From assembly GCA_916715765.1 (NCBI GenBank), contig CAKAPG010000016.1:1-16374 (forward strand): DNA of 16,374 nt. Direction: 5' to 3'. The position numbers were made by a program, and so were the translations under genes. The DNA comes from an uncultured Atopobium sp. (GTDB taxonomy: Bacteria > Actinomycetota > Coriobacteriia > Coriobacteriales > Atopobiaceae). Of this stretch, positions 1 through 7,335 are shown piece by piece. How positions within the stretch are numbered: the first letter of the stretch is position 1; each line of letters opens with the position of its first letter. Under the pieces are notes generated by a model. The model was not told where the DNA came from. It saw only the letters and a list, made by a program, of their open reading frames with translations, and searched no databases.

Positions 1-688
1 TGCGCTTCCACGTAGACTCAGTAACATCTGGGTCGCCAATAAGCACCACGTCAGAATCAGCGTCGTAGAGAGCAAGCATCGCCTGAATAAGTGCATCGCC
101 CGAAAGCCCACGGTGTTCCTCGACAGTTGGCAGTCCCTCGTAGAGAGGACCGCGGAAAACCTCACCAGGAACAAACGAGAAAATCTGGAATCCAAGCGCC
201 GAAAGGCGTGCGTTAATCTGTGCAACGCGCTCCAGCGAAAGGCCCGTGTAGCTCTTGGGATAGTAATTGTGGCAGGCGGCAAAACGAGTGAAGTCGGCGC
301 CAGCTGCTCGCCATGCGGAAATGTCGTCCTTGGTGATGGTCGAAGCGTTAAAGACCACGTGGAACTTGCGAGAAAGCTCTACGGTCTCTGCCGCATCAAA
401 CCCAAAGTCAAGACGCACATACGTAATGCCCAGCTCCGCAAGCTCGTCAAACTTCTGAACGCCAAGTTTGGAAAGAGTAGCAGGAGAAACATCAGCAATG
501 AGGTTAATCTCCGCCTTCCGGCAAAGTTCCAAGAGCTTACGAGCCTCGGTGCGATAATCAATTCCCTCTTCCTCGGGAATCTGGAGAGAAGTAAAGGCGT
601 AGTGGCATCCGGCTGCCTGCGCTTTTGCCACAACCTCAGCATTAGCTTCATATCCACTGGCAAAATACAGTGAAATTCCGGTGCGCAT
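1..688 (-). CDS. mupG: MupG-type 6-phospho-N-acetylmuramidase (DUF871), C-terminus cut by window
   Basis: The minus-strand frame opens with ATG at 688, four bases after a GGAGG ribosome-binding site, and runs open to the window edge (229 complete codons). The protein begins MRTGISLYFASGYEANAEVV and goes on with the TIM-barrel pattern of the DUF871 family, including FTSLQIPEEE near residue 33 and FNASTITKDDISAW near residue 113. MupG of this family is a cytoplasmic glycosidase that splits MurNAc-6-phosphate-GlcNAc, the disaccharide delivered by MurP, into MurNAc-6P and GlcNAc. Finding it last in a murR-murQ-murP series matches that role closely; in Staphylococcus aureus the same four genes are grouped. 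It is about 150 bases downstream of murP with a terminator-like hairpin between them, so it may have its own promoter or be expressed by partial read-through. Family assignment is from recognised sequence pattern; the substrate is inferred from context. Confidence 0.88.
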   Translation of the reverse strand, partial: MRTGISLYFASGYEANAEVVAKAQAAGCHYAFTSLQIPEEEGIDYRTEARKLLELCRKAEINLIADVSPATLSKLGVQKFDELAELGITYVRLDFGFDAAETVELSRKFHVVFNASTITKDDISAWRAAGADFTRFAACHNYYPKSYTGLSLERVAQINARLSALGFQIFSFVPGEVFRGPLYEGLPTVEEHRGLSGDALIQAMLALYDADSDVVLIGDPDVTESTWKR

Positions 689-710
689 AGATCCTCCAAG
701 TAAATTGCAA

Positions 711-831
711 ACGCTTCTAGAAGACGGGTTTCTCACCAGGCGAGAAGACCGACGAACAGCCAGGCGAGGCGCCGGGCAAGAAAAATCCCTCTTCCTAGGA
801 TACCTAAGAAGAGGGATAAACGTTTCTAGAA
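711..831. repeat. Repeated TTCTAGAA motif flanking the murP terminator
   Basis: On the minus strand TTCTAGAA-R-CGTTT occurs twice, at 831-818 next to the murP stop and at 722-709 upstream of mupG, differing only at R (A or G). The copies start 109 bp apart, with the terminator hairpin between them. The mupG-proximal copy is followed by GCAA, giving a LacI/cre-like AAGCGTTTGC core. A regulator site is possible, but nothing shows it directly. Confidence 0.35.
785..817 (-). terminator. Rho-independent terminator after murP
   Basis: A perfect 10-bp inverted repeat (ATCCCTCTTC at 785-794 with GAAGAGGGAT at 808-817) continues into four more inner pairs around a 3-base loop. On the minus strand the stem is followed by TTTTT (781-785). 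It sits 25 bases past the murP stop, so it should end or attenuate murP transcription before mupG. Confidence 0.8.
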
Positions 832-841
832 CGTGTGGTTT

Positions 842-2329
842 TTACTCGCCGAAGACGTCGTTAATACGATCCTCGTCAACGCCGAAGAACCAAGTAAGTG
901 CGAAACCTGCAGCGTAAGCAAGAAGCATTGCAAGCAGGTAGAAGACCTGGTTACCAGGCTGGACAATCAGCAGACCAAAGAGGCCGGAGACGCCCTGGGA
1001 AACGGTACCAAGGTGGAAGAGGTAAGCAATTACGGAGCCAATACCGGAGCCAAGGCATGCGGTGATGAATGGCTTACCAAGAGGCAGGGTAACTGCGTAC
1101 ATAAGAGGCTCGCCGATACCGAGCATACCAACTGGAATGGACTCGGTCAGGTACTTCTTGACGCGCTTGTTCTTGGTCTTGAAGAGGATTGCAAGGCCAG
1201 CACCAACCTGGCCGCCGCCTGCCATCATCAGCAGAGGAAGCAGGTAGTTGATGCCCTGAGTTGGGCCCTCTGGGTTGTTAAGCATAACGTGGATTGGGGT
1301 AAGTGCCTGGTGAAGACCAACGGAAACCAGTGGCAGGAAGGTAGAACCAAGCAGGTAAGCACCAAAGACGCCAAGCTTGTCATAGAAGAACTGAAGGACA
1401 AAGAAGATTGCCTGAGTGAGCCATGCGCCTGCAGGCTGAAGAATCAGGACAGAACCAATGACACCGATGATGACGGTGCAAAGTGGAGTCAGGAAGGTGT
1501 CGAGAACGCTTGGCATAACCTTGTGCAGGTTCTTCTCCAGGAATGCGAAGAAGATTGCGCAGATGATTGCACCAATCATGCCGCCTGCTGCTGCGTTGAA
1601 CAGGTCAGAGGAAGCGACGATAAATGCGCCCTCCTTGAAAGCAACAGTTGGGAGGCTGAATGGAAGGTGAACCAGACGAGTTGCAACGCCGTCAACAGTC
1701 TTGGAAGCAAGAAGAGGCATACCAGCGTTAGCAATGGAAAGTGCACCAGCCATAGCACCAAGAACGCGAGAACCGCCAAACTCCTTGGCAGCGTTCTCGC
1801 CAGCAAGAACTGGCAGGTAAGCAAAAAGCGCCCAACCCATGGTCCAGATAGCTGCGAACCACCACTCGTTAGCATAAGCCTTACCAGTGGAGAAGTTGAT
1901 AACGTTGATGATACCGTTGATCAGACCTGCAGAAATGATGCCAGGAAGCAGTGGAACAAAGATGTTAGCAATCTTCTTGAGGAAGCGCTGAACAGGCTTG
2001 TTCTCGTACTTAGCCTTCTGAGCTGCCTTGTTGTCCTTAGCTGCGGAAACAACGTCGTCCTCAGATGCATCGCCAGCAGCTACGCCGGTAAGCTTGGAGA
2101 ACTCAACAATGACCTTGTTGACAACGCCAGGACCAAGAACAACCTCAAGATACTCTGCATCCTCGACCAGACCCATGACACCGTCGATAGCCTTGATGGC
2201 CTCGGAGTCAACCTTTGAAGGATCTGCGGTCTTAATGCGGAGCCTGGTCATGCAGACCATGTTGCTCTGAACATTTTCTTTGCCACCGACGGCAGCAAGA
2301 ATCTGTTCTGAAAGCTTGGTGTAATCCAT
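842..2329 (-). CDS. murP: MurNAc-specific PTS transporter, EIIBC components (MurP)
   Basis: This 495-residue membrane permease imports and phosphorylates MurNAc (or MurNAc-GlcNAc) using phosphate from the PTS chain. Residues 1-80 form an EIIB domain with the phosphorylated cysteine in VCMTRLR (Cys26). From about residue 115 comes the EIIC membrane domain, with many hydrophobic segments (first about 121-142, IFVPLLPGIISAGLING) and the conserved GIGEPLMY loop. No EIIA domain is present, so a separate EIIA (glucose type) must donate phosphate, as for E. coli MurP. The chosen start is ATG at 2329, preceded by AAGGAAAG; it matches the start of known EIIB domains. An in-frame upstream ATG at 2428 would add 33 residues unlike EIIB. 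It lies 256 bp after murQ, a long gap for an operon, so an internal promoter is possible; TTGTAC-N16-TATGTA on the minus strand of the leader is a weak candidate. Confidence 0.92.
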   Translation of the reverse strand: MDYTKLSEQILAAVGGKENVQSNMVCMTRLRIKTADPSKVDSEAIKAIDGVMGLVEDAEYLEVVLGPGVVNKVIVEFSKLTGVAAGDASEDDVVSAAKDNKAAQKAKYENKPVQRFLKKIANIFVPLLPGIISAGLINGIINVINFSTGKAYANEWWFAAIWTMGWALFAYLPVLAGENAAKEFGGSRVLGAMAGALSIANAGMPLLASKTVDGVATRLVHLPFSLPTVAFKEGAFIVASSDLFNAAAGGMIGAIICAIFFAFLEKNLHKVMPSVLDTFLTPLCTVIIGVIGSVLILQPAGAWLTQAIFFVLQFFYDKLGVFGAYLLGSTFLPLVSVGLHQALTPIHVMLNNPEGPTQGINYLLPLLMMAGGGQVGAGLAILFKTKNKRVKKYLTESIPVGMLGIGEPLMYAVTLPLGKPFITACLGSGIGSVIAYLFHLGTVSQGVSGLFGLLIVQPGNQVFYLLAMLLAYAAGFALTWFFGVDEDRINDVFGE

Positions 2330-2347
2330 ACTTTCCTTCTTTCTCTC

Positions 2348-2363
2348 GTTGCGATGTTGCAAC
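2348..2363. promoter_or_regulatory. Inverted repeat in the murP leader
   Basis: GTTGC-N6-GCAAC lies about 20 bases upstream of the murP start codon, just before its ribosome-binding site. It could be a small operator or a weak leader hairpin; five base pairs is little evidence. Confidence 0.25.
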
Positions 2364-2585
2364 AAATACCTATCAAGAATACATAAAAAATGAACTTGGC
2401 GGTACAACAATCCATACCTGTGGTTCATTGTTTCATGTTTTGACCTAATTTGAACGCCCTGTTACTGCAGGTAAACTGAGCGTTTTTCAAAACTTACCGA
2501 CCACTTGCGCGTCATGCTGATACCACTGACCGATGTAACTGAAACAAAATGCTCACGCGCGTGTCATTTGTTACAACTGCGATTA

Positions 2586-3476
2586 CTACAGTGCACCTCT
2601 GACATGACCATGAGCTGCCTCGAGCTTAGCTTTTGCCTCTTCAACAGGCATCTGAGTAAGCAGCATGACAATAGCAAGTTTTGCATTACCGTCAGCCTGC
2701 TCAAGCGCCTGAGCTGCATCTTCGCGAGTGCAACCAGTTGCTGCCATGGTGATGTTCTGTGCACGAACTACCAGCTTCTTATTGGTTTGCTGCACGTCAA
2801 CCATAAGATTCTGATATGCCTTGCCCACACCAACCATGGAACCGGTTGAAATCATGTTCAGAATCATCTTCTGAGCGGTACCAGACTTAAGGCGCGTGGA
2901 ACCTGTAAGAACCTCAGGACCACAGGGAGGCTCAATAGCAAGCTCTGCCTCTTTGCCCACCTCAGAGCCCTTATTGCAGGCAATAGCAACGGTCCTGCAG
3001 CCCAACGAACGAGCATAGCGTAGGCCGCCGATAACGTAAGGTGTACGACCACTAGCTGCAATTCCAATAGCAATGTCGTTCTTGTTCAGACCAATCTTCT
3101 TGAACTCTTCTTCGCAAAGCTCAAGAGAATCTTCCGCGCCTTCAACTGCACGTACAAAGGCCTTCTCGCCACCGGCGATAAGACCAACAACCACGTCAGG
3201 AGAAACGCCAAAAGTAGGCGGACACTCAACCGCGTCTAAAACACCCAGACGGCCTGAGGTTCCAGCGCCAAAATAGACGATTCTGCCGCCAGCTTCAAGC
3301 GAGGAAACTGCCCACTCAACTGCCTGTGCTACCTGGGGAAGAACCTCTTTGACGCCAGCAACCACGTTGAGGTCTTCCTGGTTCATAACGCCGACCAGCT
3401 CAAGCGGTGTCATCTGATCCAGGTCCATGGTGTTGGGGTTTCTTGTTTCGGTGACAAGTTTTGTTAAATCAATCAC
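2586..3476 (-). CDS. murQ: N-acetylmuramic acid 6-phosphate etherase (MurQ)
   Basis: MurQ cleaves the lactyl ether of MurNAc-6P, giving GlcNAc-6P and D-lactate in the cytoplasm. The protein is a close match to known MurQ throughout: the SIS-domain signature FGAGTSGRLGVLDAVECPP (residues 69-87), then GLIAGGEKA and VEGAEDS, and GIAASGRTPYVIGG. The two catalytic glutamates (E83 and E114 in E. coli) correspond to Glu84 and Glu115. I chose the GTG at 3476, giving 296 residues starting (M)IDLTKLVTETRN, because it has AAGGTGG four bases upstream and lines up with the E. coli start. Another in-frame GTG at 3509 lacks a binding site and directly follows the murR stop. The gene is 35 bases downstream of murR, so the two are very probably cotranscribed. 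Confidence 0.96.
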   Translation of the reverse strand: MIDLTKLVTETRNPNTMDLDQMTPLELVGVMNQEDLNVVAGVKEVLPQVAQAVEWAVSSLEAGGRIVYFGAGTSGRLGVLDAVECPPTFGVSPDVVVGLIAGGEKAFVRAVEGAEDSLELCEEEFKKIGLNKNDIAIGIAASGRTPYVIGGLRYARSLGCRTVAIACNKGSEVGKEAELAIEPPCGPEVLTGSTRLKSGTAQKMILNMISTGSMVGVGKAYQNLMVDVQQTNKKLVVRAQNITMAATGCTREDAAQALEQADGNAKLAIVMLLTQMPVEEAKAKLEAAHGHVRGAL

Positions 3477-3511
3477 GTTTCCACCTTCTGTGTTGTGATT
3501 TTTACGCACTA

Positions 3512-4426
3512 TTACGCAATGACGTCGTTGGCTATACCAGGCAAATCTTGATCAGAAGAAAGCGTATTGACATGCTCGGCTGAATCCAACTTGCCAATAT
3601 AGTTTGTCGAGAAACGCTTAACGCTCTTCTCGTAATTTCTATTTACATAGGCTGCAAAGAGCGCATCTACAACGTTGAGCTGGGCAATTCTTGAAGACAT
3701 GGCGCCGCTTCTCATGATGTGCTCAGTTTCCGCAACTCCTAAAACGTAGTCGGAGCGGTGAATGAGCTCTGAATCAATGCCGCCGCGAGTGATGGAGACC
3801 ACCTTGGCACCGTTTGCCTTTGCAATCCACGCACACTCAATGGCTTCTCGCGTAAGGCCTGAGTAGCTGACCACAATAGCAAGATCTTCTCGCCCCATGT
3901 TTTTAGCGTAGAGCATCTGAGAGTGGTAATCGTCGCTCAAATTGCAGTTGATGTTGAGACGCATAAGCTTGAGCTGCAAATCTCTTGCAACCAGAAGCGA
4001 AGCTCCCATGCCAAAGAGGCAGATGGAATGGGCCTGCATCATGAGTGAAACAACTGAGTCAACAACCTGAGCGTCAAGCAATTGCCTGGTAAGCTCCAGC
4101 GAAGAAATGTTCTTTGCCGTAACTTTTTCGATGATCACATCAGTGGTGTCACCTGCGATAACGCCGCCGACAGCAATATCGTTGCTTTTATTGCTTACTG
4201 CCAGCTCGTAAATGAGCGCCTGTTGGAACTCTTTATAGCCACCGCAGCCAAGCTTCTTGCAAAGCCTGACAACCGTTGATGCAGATGTATACGTTTGAGC
4301 TGCTAGTTTATGGATTGATTGACCAACTGCCGCCTCTGGATCCGACAGAATATAGTCGACAATATCGCGTTCAGCTGAACTAGCATTCTTGCGATACTCT
4401 TCCAGACGTAGACGAACACCTCTCAC
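3512..4426 (-). CDS. murR: RpiR-family transcriptional regulator of MurNAc catabolism (MurR)
   Basis: This 304-residue regulator has the RpiR layout: an N-terminal helix-turn-helix (about residues 36-60, SIHKLAAQTYTSASTVVRLC) and a C-terminal SIS sugar-phosphate-binding domain (about 120-260, with ICLFGMGASLLVARD and IVVSYSGLTREAIE). In E. coli MurR represses murQP and is released by MurNAc-6P; linkage to murQ and murP here supports the same job, though this is inferred. Translation starts at GTG (4426) with a strong GGAGGTGAT site seven bases upstream; no ATG fits better. It is the first gene of the minus-strand cluster and is divergent from the lipoprotein hydrolase at 4914, so it is well placed to control both directions from the shared intergenic region. 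Confidence 0.9.
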   Translation of the reverse strand: MRGVRLRLEEYRKNASSAERDIVDYILSDPEAAVGQSIHKLAAQTYTSASTVVRLCKKLGCGGYKEFQQALIYELAVSNKSNDIAVGGVIAGDTTDVIIEKVTAKNISSLELTRQLLDAQVVDSVVSLMMQAHSICLFGMGASLLVARDLQLKLMRLNINCNLSDDYHSQMLYAKNMGREDLAIVVSYSGLTREAIECAWIAKANGAKVVSITRGGIDSELIHRSDYVLGVAETEHIMRSGAMSSRIAQLNVVDALFAAYVNRNYEKSVKRFSTNYIGKLDSAEHVNTLSSDQDLPGIANDVIA

Positions 4427-4448
4427 GCAATCACCTCCGGCCGTCCAG

Positions 4449-4468
4449 TTGACTAAAACGTTTGACTA
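4449..4468 (-). promoter_or_regulatory. Direct repeat operator candidate before murR
   Basis: On the minus strand TAGTCAA occurs twice, 13 bp apart, around an AACGTT core. It lies between a TATAGT hexamer and the murR ribosome-binding site, where a repressor would block murR transcription. Autoregulation by MurR is an inference. Confidence 0.4.
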
Positions 4469-4775
4469 TATTGTTTCACGATGCCATAAAAATTTCATCT
4501 GTAAAGTAGACAGTACCGTAAACGGTAGTATTGCATGCGCAAGTGTAAGCGCGCTCTATGTGCGTTGCATGCGCGATTGCTCATGTTTTCCCAGCATAAT
4601 GCGCAGACAATTGTCGCAAAAACTGAGCCTTGATTTGGGTACGTTACTATCACTTCATAAAAATTTTTACTAGTGAGTAGACATTTGACCACGTAAAACC
4701 TGATTAAAATATTTCATCTTTGCCTAAAAAATTCAAATTTAGATACCATTGACAGCTTTTTTGATACCACTCGCA

Positions 4776-4789
4776 GTACGTTAACGTAC
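4776..4789. promoter_or_regulatory. Perfect 14-bp palindrome GTACGTTAACGTAC
   Basis: This is a perfect palindrome in the middle of the divergent intergenic region. A related half, GGGTACGTTA, is at 4637-4646, and the complementary strand of the palindrome also reads GGGTACGTTA. It is suitable for a dimeric regulator. Confidence 0.4.
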
Positions 4790-4855
4790 CCATTATTTCA
4801 ACTTGAGCAAACTAGCTGCAATTTTGATGAAACGCACGTCATCATAAGCGCAAAT

Positions 4856-4875
4856 TATCTCAGCCAATTGAGATA
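4856..4875. promoter_or_regulatory. 20-bp inverted repeat before the surface hydrolase
   Basis: TATCTCA-N6-TGAGATA is a perfect 7-bp inverted repeat about 40 bases before the hydrolase start codon. The size and spacing are typical of operators for dimeric helix-turn-helix proteins. A second small inverted repeat, AGGTG-TTT-CACCT (4878-4890), follows just before the AAGGAG ribosome-binding site and could form a leader hairpin. Confidence 0.45.
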
Positions 4876-4913
4876 GCAGGTGTTTCACCTAAGGCAAAAC
4901 CGAAGGAGACGAT

Positions 4914-6911
4914 ATGCGCACCAACGAAGATTTGCACCAAAATCAAAACGCTCACTCTGAGCACTCATCTAACGCAGGCTCCCCTGCTGGACAGACCAGA
5001 AGGCAATTTCTGAGCAGAAGTGCTCTTGGTCTAGCCGCTCTAGCAGGTCTTGGCCTTACCGCCTGCCAGACAAAGGGTGGCGCAACTGCTGCTAAGGGAA
5101 CCGCAAAGAAGGTTGACTCTGTAGACGGAACCTTCCAGTACGAGAAGGTCTTCCCTGTTCTCAACGACAACGAGGCCTTTGACGACTCACTTGTTACCAA
5201 CCAGCTCAACAGCTTTGTTTGTTTTGCTGGTCAGGGCACCGTCTATGTAAAGAGCTCCGAGCCTCAGAGCTTTGCATTCTTTGTAAACGGTCACCAGGTT
5301 CCAACCGACAAACTTGACGGCTCTTCCTGGAACCAGATTGACATCTCTGACGTAACCGTCAACGGCGATAACCGCTTGCAGGTCAGCACTGTTAAAGAGA
5401 CTCAGGCAACCTTTGAGGTCAAGATTGGCTACCCAACCCTTATTGACGGCACCAAAGACTACGCCGACAACGACAACTTCAAACTGATTGACCAGATCAT
5501 CAACGCAGAGATTGCCAACGGCTTTACCTCTGCCCAGCTGGTTGTTACCAGGTACGGCAAGATTATCAAGAAGACCAACTACGGAAACGTCAATTCTTAC
5601 AACAAAGACGGCTCTCGCATCAAAGACGGTAAGGCTGTTGACGACAACACCCTCTATGACCTGGCCTCTAACACAAAGATGTATGCCACTAACCTGGCAA
5701 TTGAGAAGCTGGTTACCGACGGTCAGCTGGACGTTTCCAAGAAGGTTCAGGAGTACATTCCAGACTTCAAGGACCAGGAGGGCGATAAGATCCTGGGTAA
5801 GAACGAGCTTACCGTTCGCGAGATTCTTGAGCACCAGGCTGGATTCCCACCAGATCCTCAGTACCACAACCGCAACTACAACCCAGAGAAGCCTGACGAT
5901 CCACAGCCAAACGCAAACCAGAAGCTGTACTCTCAGAATCGCGACGAGATTCTGCAGAAGATCATCGGGACTCCTCTGCAGTACGTCCCAGGTACCAAGA
6001 CTGCCTATTCCGACGTAGACTACATGCTTCTTGGTTTTATCATCGAGAAGATCACCAATAAGCGCCTTGACCAGTACGTTAAGGAAGCTCTCTACGAGCC
6101 ACTGGGACTCAAGAACGTCACGTTCAACCCACTGGACAACGGCTTCAAGGCTGACGGAATCGCAGCTACCGAGCTTAACGGCAACACCCGCGACGGCCTG
6201 ATTACCTTTGACAACATGCGTACCGACACCATTCAGGGTACGGTCCATGACGAGAAGGCCTACTACGCCATGGGTGGCATCTCTGGTCACGCTGGTCTGT
6301 TTGCAAACGCTTCCGACCTGGCCGTTCTTGTCCAGACCGTTATGAACCGTGGTGGCTACGGCAACACCATGCTCTTCAGCGAGGACGTTCACGACCAGTT
6401 CATCAAGCCAAAGGACACCAACGTTACCTACGGTTTGGGCTGGAGGCGTAAGGGTCACATTGGCTACCAGTGGGCCTTCTCGCCAATTGCAAACGCTGCA
6501 ACCGTTGGTCACACCGGCTGGACCGGCACGCTTACCGTCATCGACGTCTACAACAACACCAGCTTGGTACTGCTTACTAACACTAAGAACTCGCCTGTCA
6601 TTGACAACAAGGTCAATCCTAACGACTTTGTGGGCAACCACTTCCTGACCGGCGGCTACGGTGTTGTTTCTACGCTGGCATTTGATGGCCTTGACGACGC
6701 AAACGCCGAGGGCAACAATGCCAAGCTCATGGACATGGTCATTGCCAAGTACAAGCTCATTCAGGCCGAAGCAGATTATCAGACTGACCCCGATAAGGCT
6801 TCCCTGAAAGCACTGCTTGAAGTCTGTGACCAGAGAAAAGATTCCAAGGTTATCAAAGACTTCCAGGCAAGCGACTTGTACAAGACTATCTCGCAGTTTG
6901 TTGGTAAGTAA
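4914..6911 (+). CDS. Tat-exported lipoprotein, beta-lactamase/PBP4B (YfeW)-like serine hydrolase
   Basis: The 665-residue protein starts at ATG with AAGGAG five bases upstream. Residues 27-51 hold a twin-arginine signal (TRRQFL, Arg29-Arg30), a hydrophobic stretch and a lipobox LTAC (Cys51), so it should be folded inside, exported by Tat and anchored by lipid on the outer face of the membrane. Residues 75-175 look like a beta-sandwich with AFFVNGHQVP. From about residue 190 comes a class C beta-lactamase-like domain with SNTK (Ser252, Lys255), YSD (Tyr365) and HTG (533-535), all three active-site motifs in order. The family includes DD-peptidases, esterases and PBP4B/YfeW, whose E. coli gene also sits beside murQ-murP. 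Position next to murR suggests it works on wall peptides or muropeptides upstream of MurNAc uptake; this substrate is inferred, not shown. Codon use is GC-ending and uniform, as for an expressed gene. Confidence 0.85.
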   Translation: MRTNEDLHQNQNAHSEHSSNAGSPAGQTRRQFLSRSALGLAALAGLGLTACQTKGGATAAKGTAKKVDSVDGTFQYEKVFPVLNDNEAFDDSLVTNQLNSFVCFAGQGTVYVKSSEPQSFAFFVNGHQVPTDKLDGSSWNQIDISDVTVNGDNRLQVSTVKETQATFEVKIGYPTLIDGTKDYADNDNFKLIDQIINAEIANGFTSAQLVVTRYGKIIKKTNYGNVNSYNKDGSRIKDGKAVDDNTLYDLASNTKMYATNLAIEKLVTDGQLDVSKKVQEYIPDFKDQEGDKILGKNELTVREILEHQAGFPPDPQYHNRNYNPEKPDDPQPNANQKLYSQNRDEILQKIIGTPLQYVPGTKTAYSDVDYMLLGFIIEKITNKRLDQYVKEALYEPLGLKNVTFNPLDNGFKADGIAATELNGNTRDGLITFDNMRTDTIQGTVHDEKAYYAMGGISGHAGLFANASDLAVLVQTVMNRGGYGNTMLFSEDVHDQFIKPKDTNVTYGLGWRRKGHIGYQWAFSPIANAATVGHTGWTGTLTVIDVYNNTSLVLLTNTKNSPVIDNKVNPNDFVGNHFLTGGYGVVSTLAFDGLDDANAEGNNAKLMDMVIAKYKLIQAEADYQTDPDKASLKALLEVCDQRKDSKVIKDFQASDLYKTISQFVGK

Positions 6912-7016
6912 AGCTCGTGTAAACAAGCTGCGAAGCGGGAATAAACGCAGTACACGAACAAGGTACGATACACATCTTGTCTAGCAACGGCCCTCTCCTC
7001 CGTCTAGACACACCAA

Positions 7017-7053
7017 AGCCCGGATGCTATTGCGCGGCATCCGGGCTCTTTTT
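7017..7053 (+). terminator. Strong rho-independent terminator after the surface hydrolase
   Basis: AGCCCGGATGC (7017-7027) pairs perfectly with GCATCCGGGCT (7037-7047) over a 9-base loop and is followed by CTTTTT. It is about 105 bases past the stop of the lipoprotein gene on the same strand. Confidence 0.92.
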
Positions 7054-7077
7054 GTGCGTACGCTGGGCCCGCGAGCT

Positions 7078-7158
7078 GCGCGGGTGCGCAGGTTTCTCGC
7101 CAGGTGCGCCATGCAAGCGCGCGGGTGCGTGGGTTTCTCGCCAGGTGCGCCTGGCGAG
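7078..7158. repeat. GC-rich 33-bp direct repeat pair plus inverted repeat
   Basis: Two copies (7078-7110 and 7119-7151) are identical except for two adjacent bases; both contain GGTTTCTCGCCAGGTGCGCC. The second copy overlaps a perfect 9-bp inverted repeat, CTCGCCAGG (7137-7145) with CCTGGCGAG (7150-7158). On the minus strand both copies contain TGGCGAGAAA, the core also found in the array that follows, and a near copy (14 of 15 bases over GGGTTTCTCRCCAGG) lies at 726-740, so this is probably a dispersed genomic element. Confidence 0.75.
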
Positions 7159-7278
7159 CCTGAAAAGTGCATGAAGTCTGAGTAAATTTACTCAGACATG
7201 GCGAGAAAAACCGGCATAACCACTCAGACATGGCGTGCTTTTCCGGCAAATCATTCAGACTTGGCGAGAAAATCAGGC
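7158..7278. repeat. Repeat array A: one inverted and three direct 27-bp units
   Basis: The units are 7158-7184 (minus orientation), 7189-7215, 7221-7247 and 7252-7278 (plus), all exactly 27 bp and separated by 4, 5 and 4 bases. They share YAYTCAGAC at the start, usually TGGCG in the middle and GGC at the end. The inverted and first direct units meet head to head and create a perfect 22-bp palindrome (7176-7197). The period of 31-32 bp is close to three DNA turns. It is not a CRISPR array: the gaps are too short and the units vary. Confidence 0.8.
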
Positions 7279-7335
7279 TCCCTGAAGGAAGTTTCCTGTG
7301 CGTTTTAAGACCCAACTGAGGCTTGTTTGAAACGC

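Larger units (their letters stand above)
4427..4913. promoter_or_regulatory. Divergent murR / surface-hydrolase control region
   Basis: This 487-bp gap has no convincing gene. It is A+T-rich near the middle and holds an unusual density of symmetric or repeated elements: TTGACTA twice (4449-4455, 4462-4468), TACCGT-AA-ACGGTA (4514-4527), TTGCATGCGC twice (4531-4540, 4565-4574), GACAATTGTC (4606-4615), GTACGTTAACGTAC (4776-4789), TGATGA-N8-TCATCA (4825-4844) and TATCTCA-N6-TGAGATA (4856-4875). Both promoters must lie here. A TATAGT -10-like hexamer occurs on the minus strand before murR, but no convincing -35 box pairs with it. Confidence 0.6.

Noticed and set aside
113..673. Plus-strand open frame near the window start
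   Set aside because: The minus-strand frame reads as a DUF871/MupG protein with an ideal ribosome-binding site; the plus-strand product is a shadow.
833..2218. Long plus-strand open frame opposite murP
   Set aside because: It is antisense to a clear EIIBC gene, is rich in Cys, Trp and Asn without any domain pattern, and has no ribosome-binding site.
2554..2563. CACGCGCGTG palindrome after murQ as a terminator
   Set aside because: As a hairpin it would have only three pairs around a 4-base loop, and the following T-rich stretch is interrupted.
2518..4771. Shared 10-mer TGATACCACT upstream of murP (2518-2527) and of the surface hydrolase (4762-4771) as a common operator
   Set aside because: One shared 10-mer between two gaps of this size is expected by chance often enough, and neither copy has symmetry.
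5187..6926. Long minus-strand open frame opposite the surface hydrolase
   Set aside because: The GC-ending codons of the real gene leave few stops on the other strand; the valine/leucine-rich product matches nothing, while the plus-strand protein has a Tat signal, lipobox and full active site.
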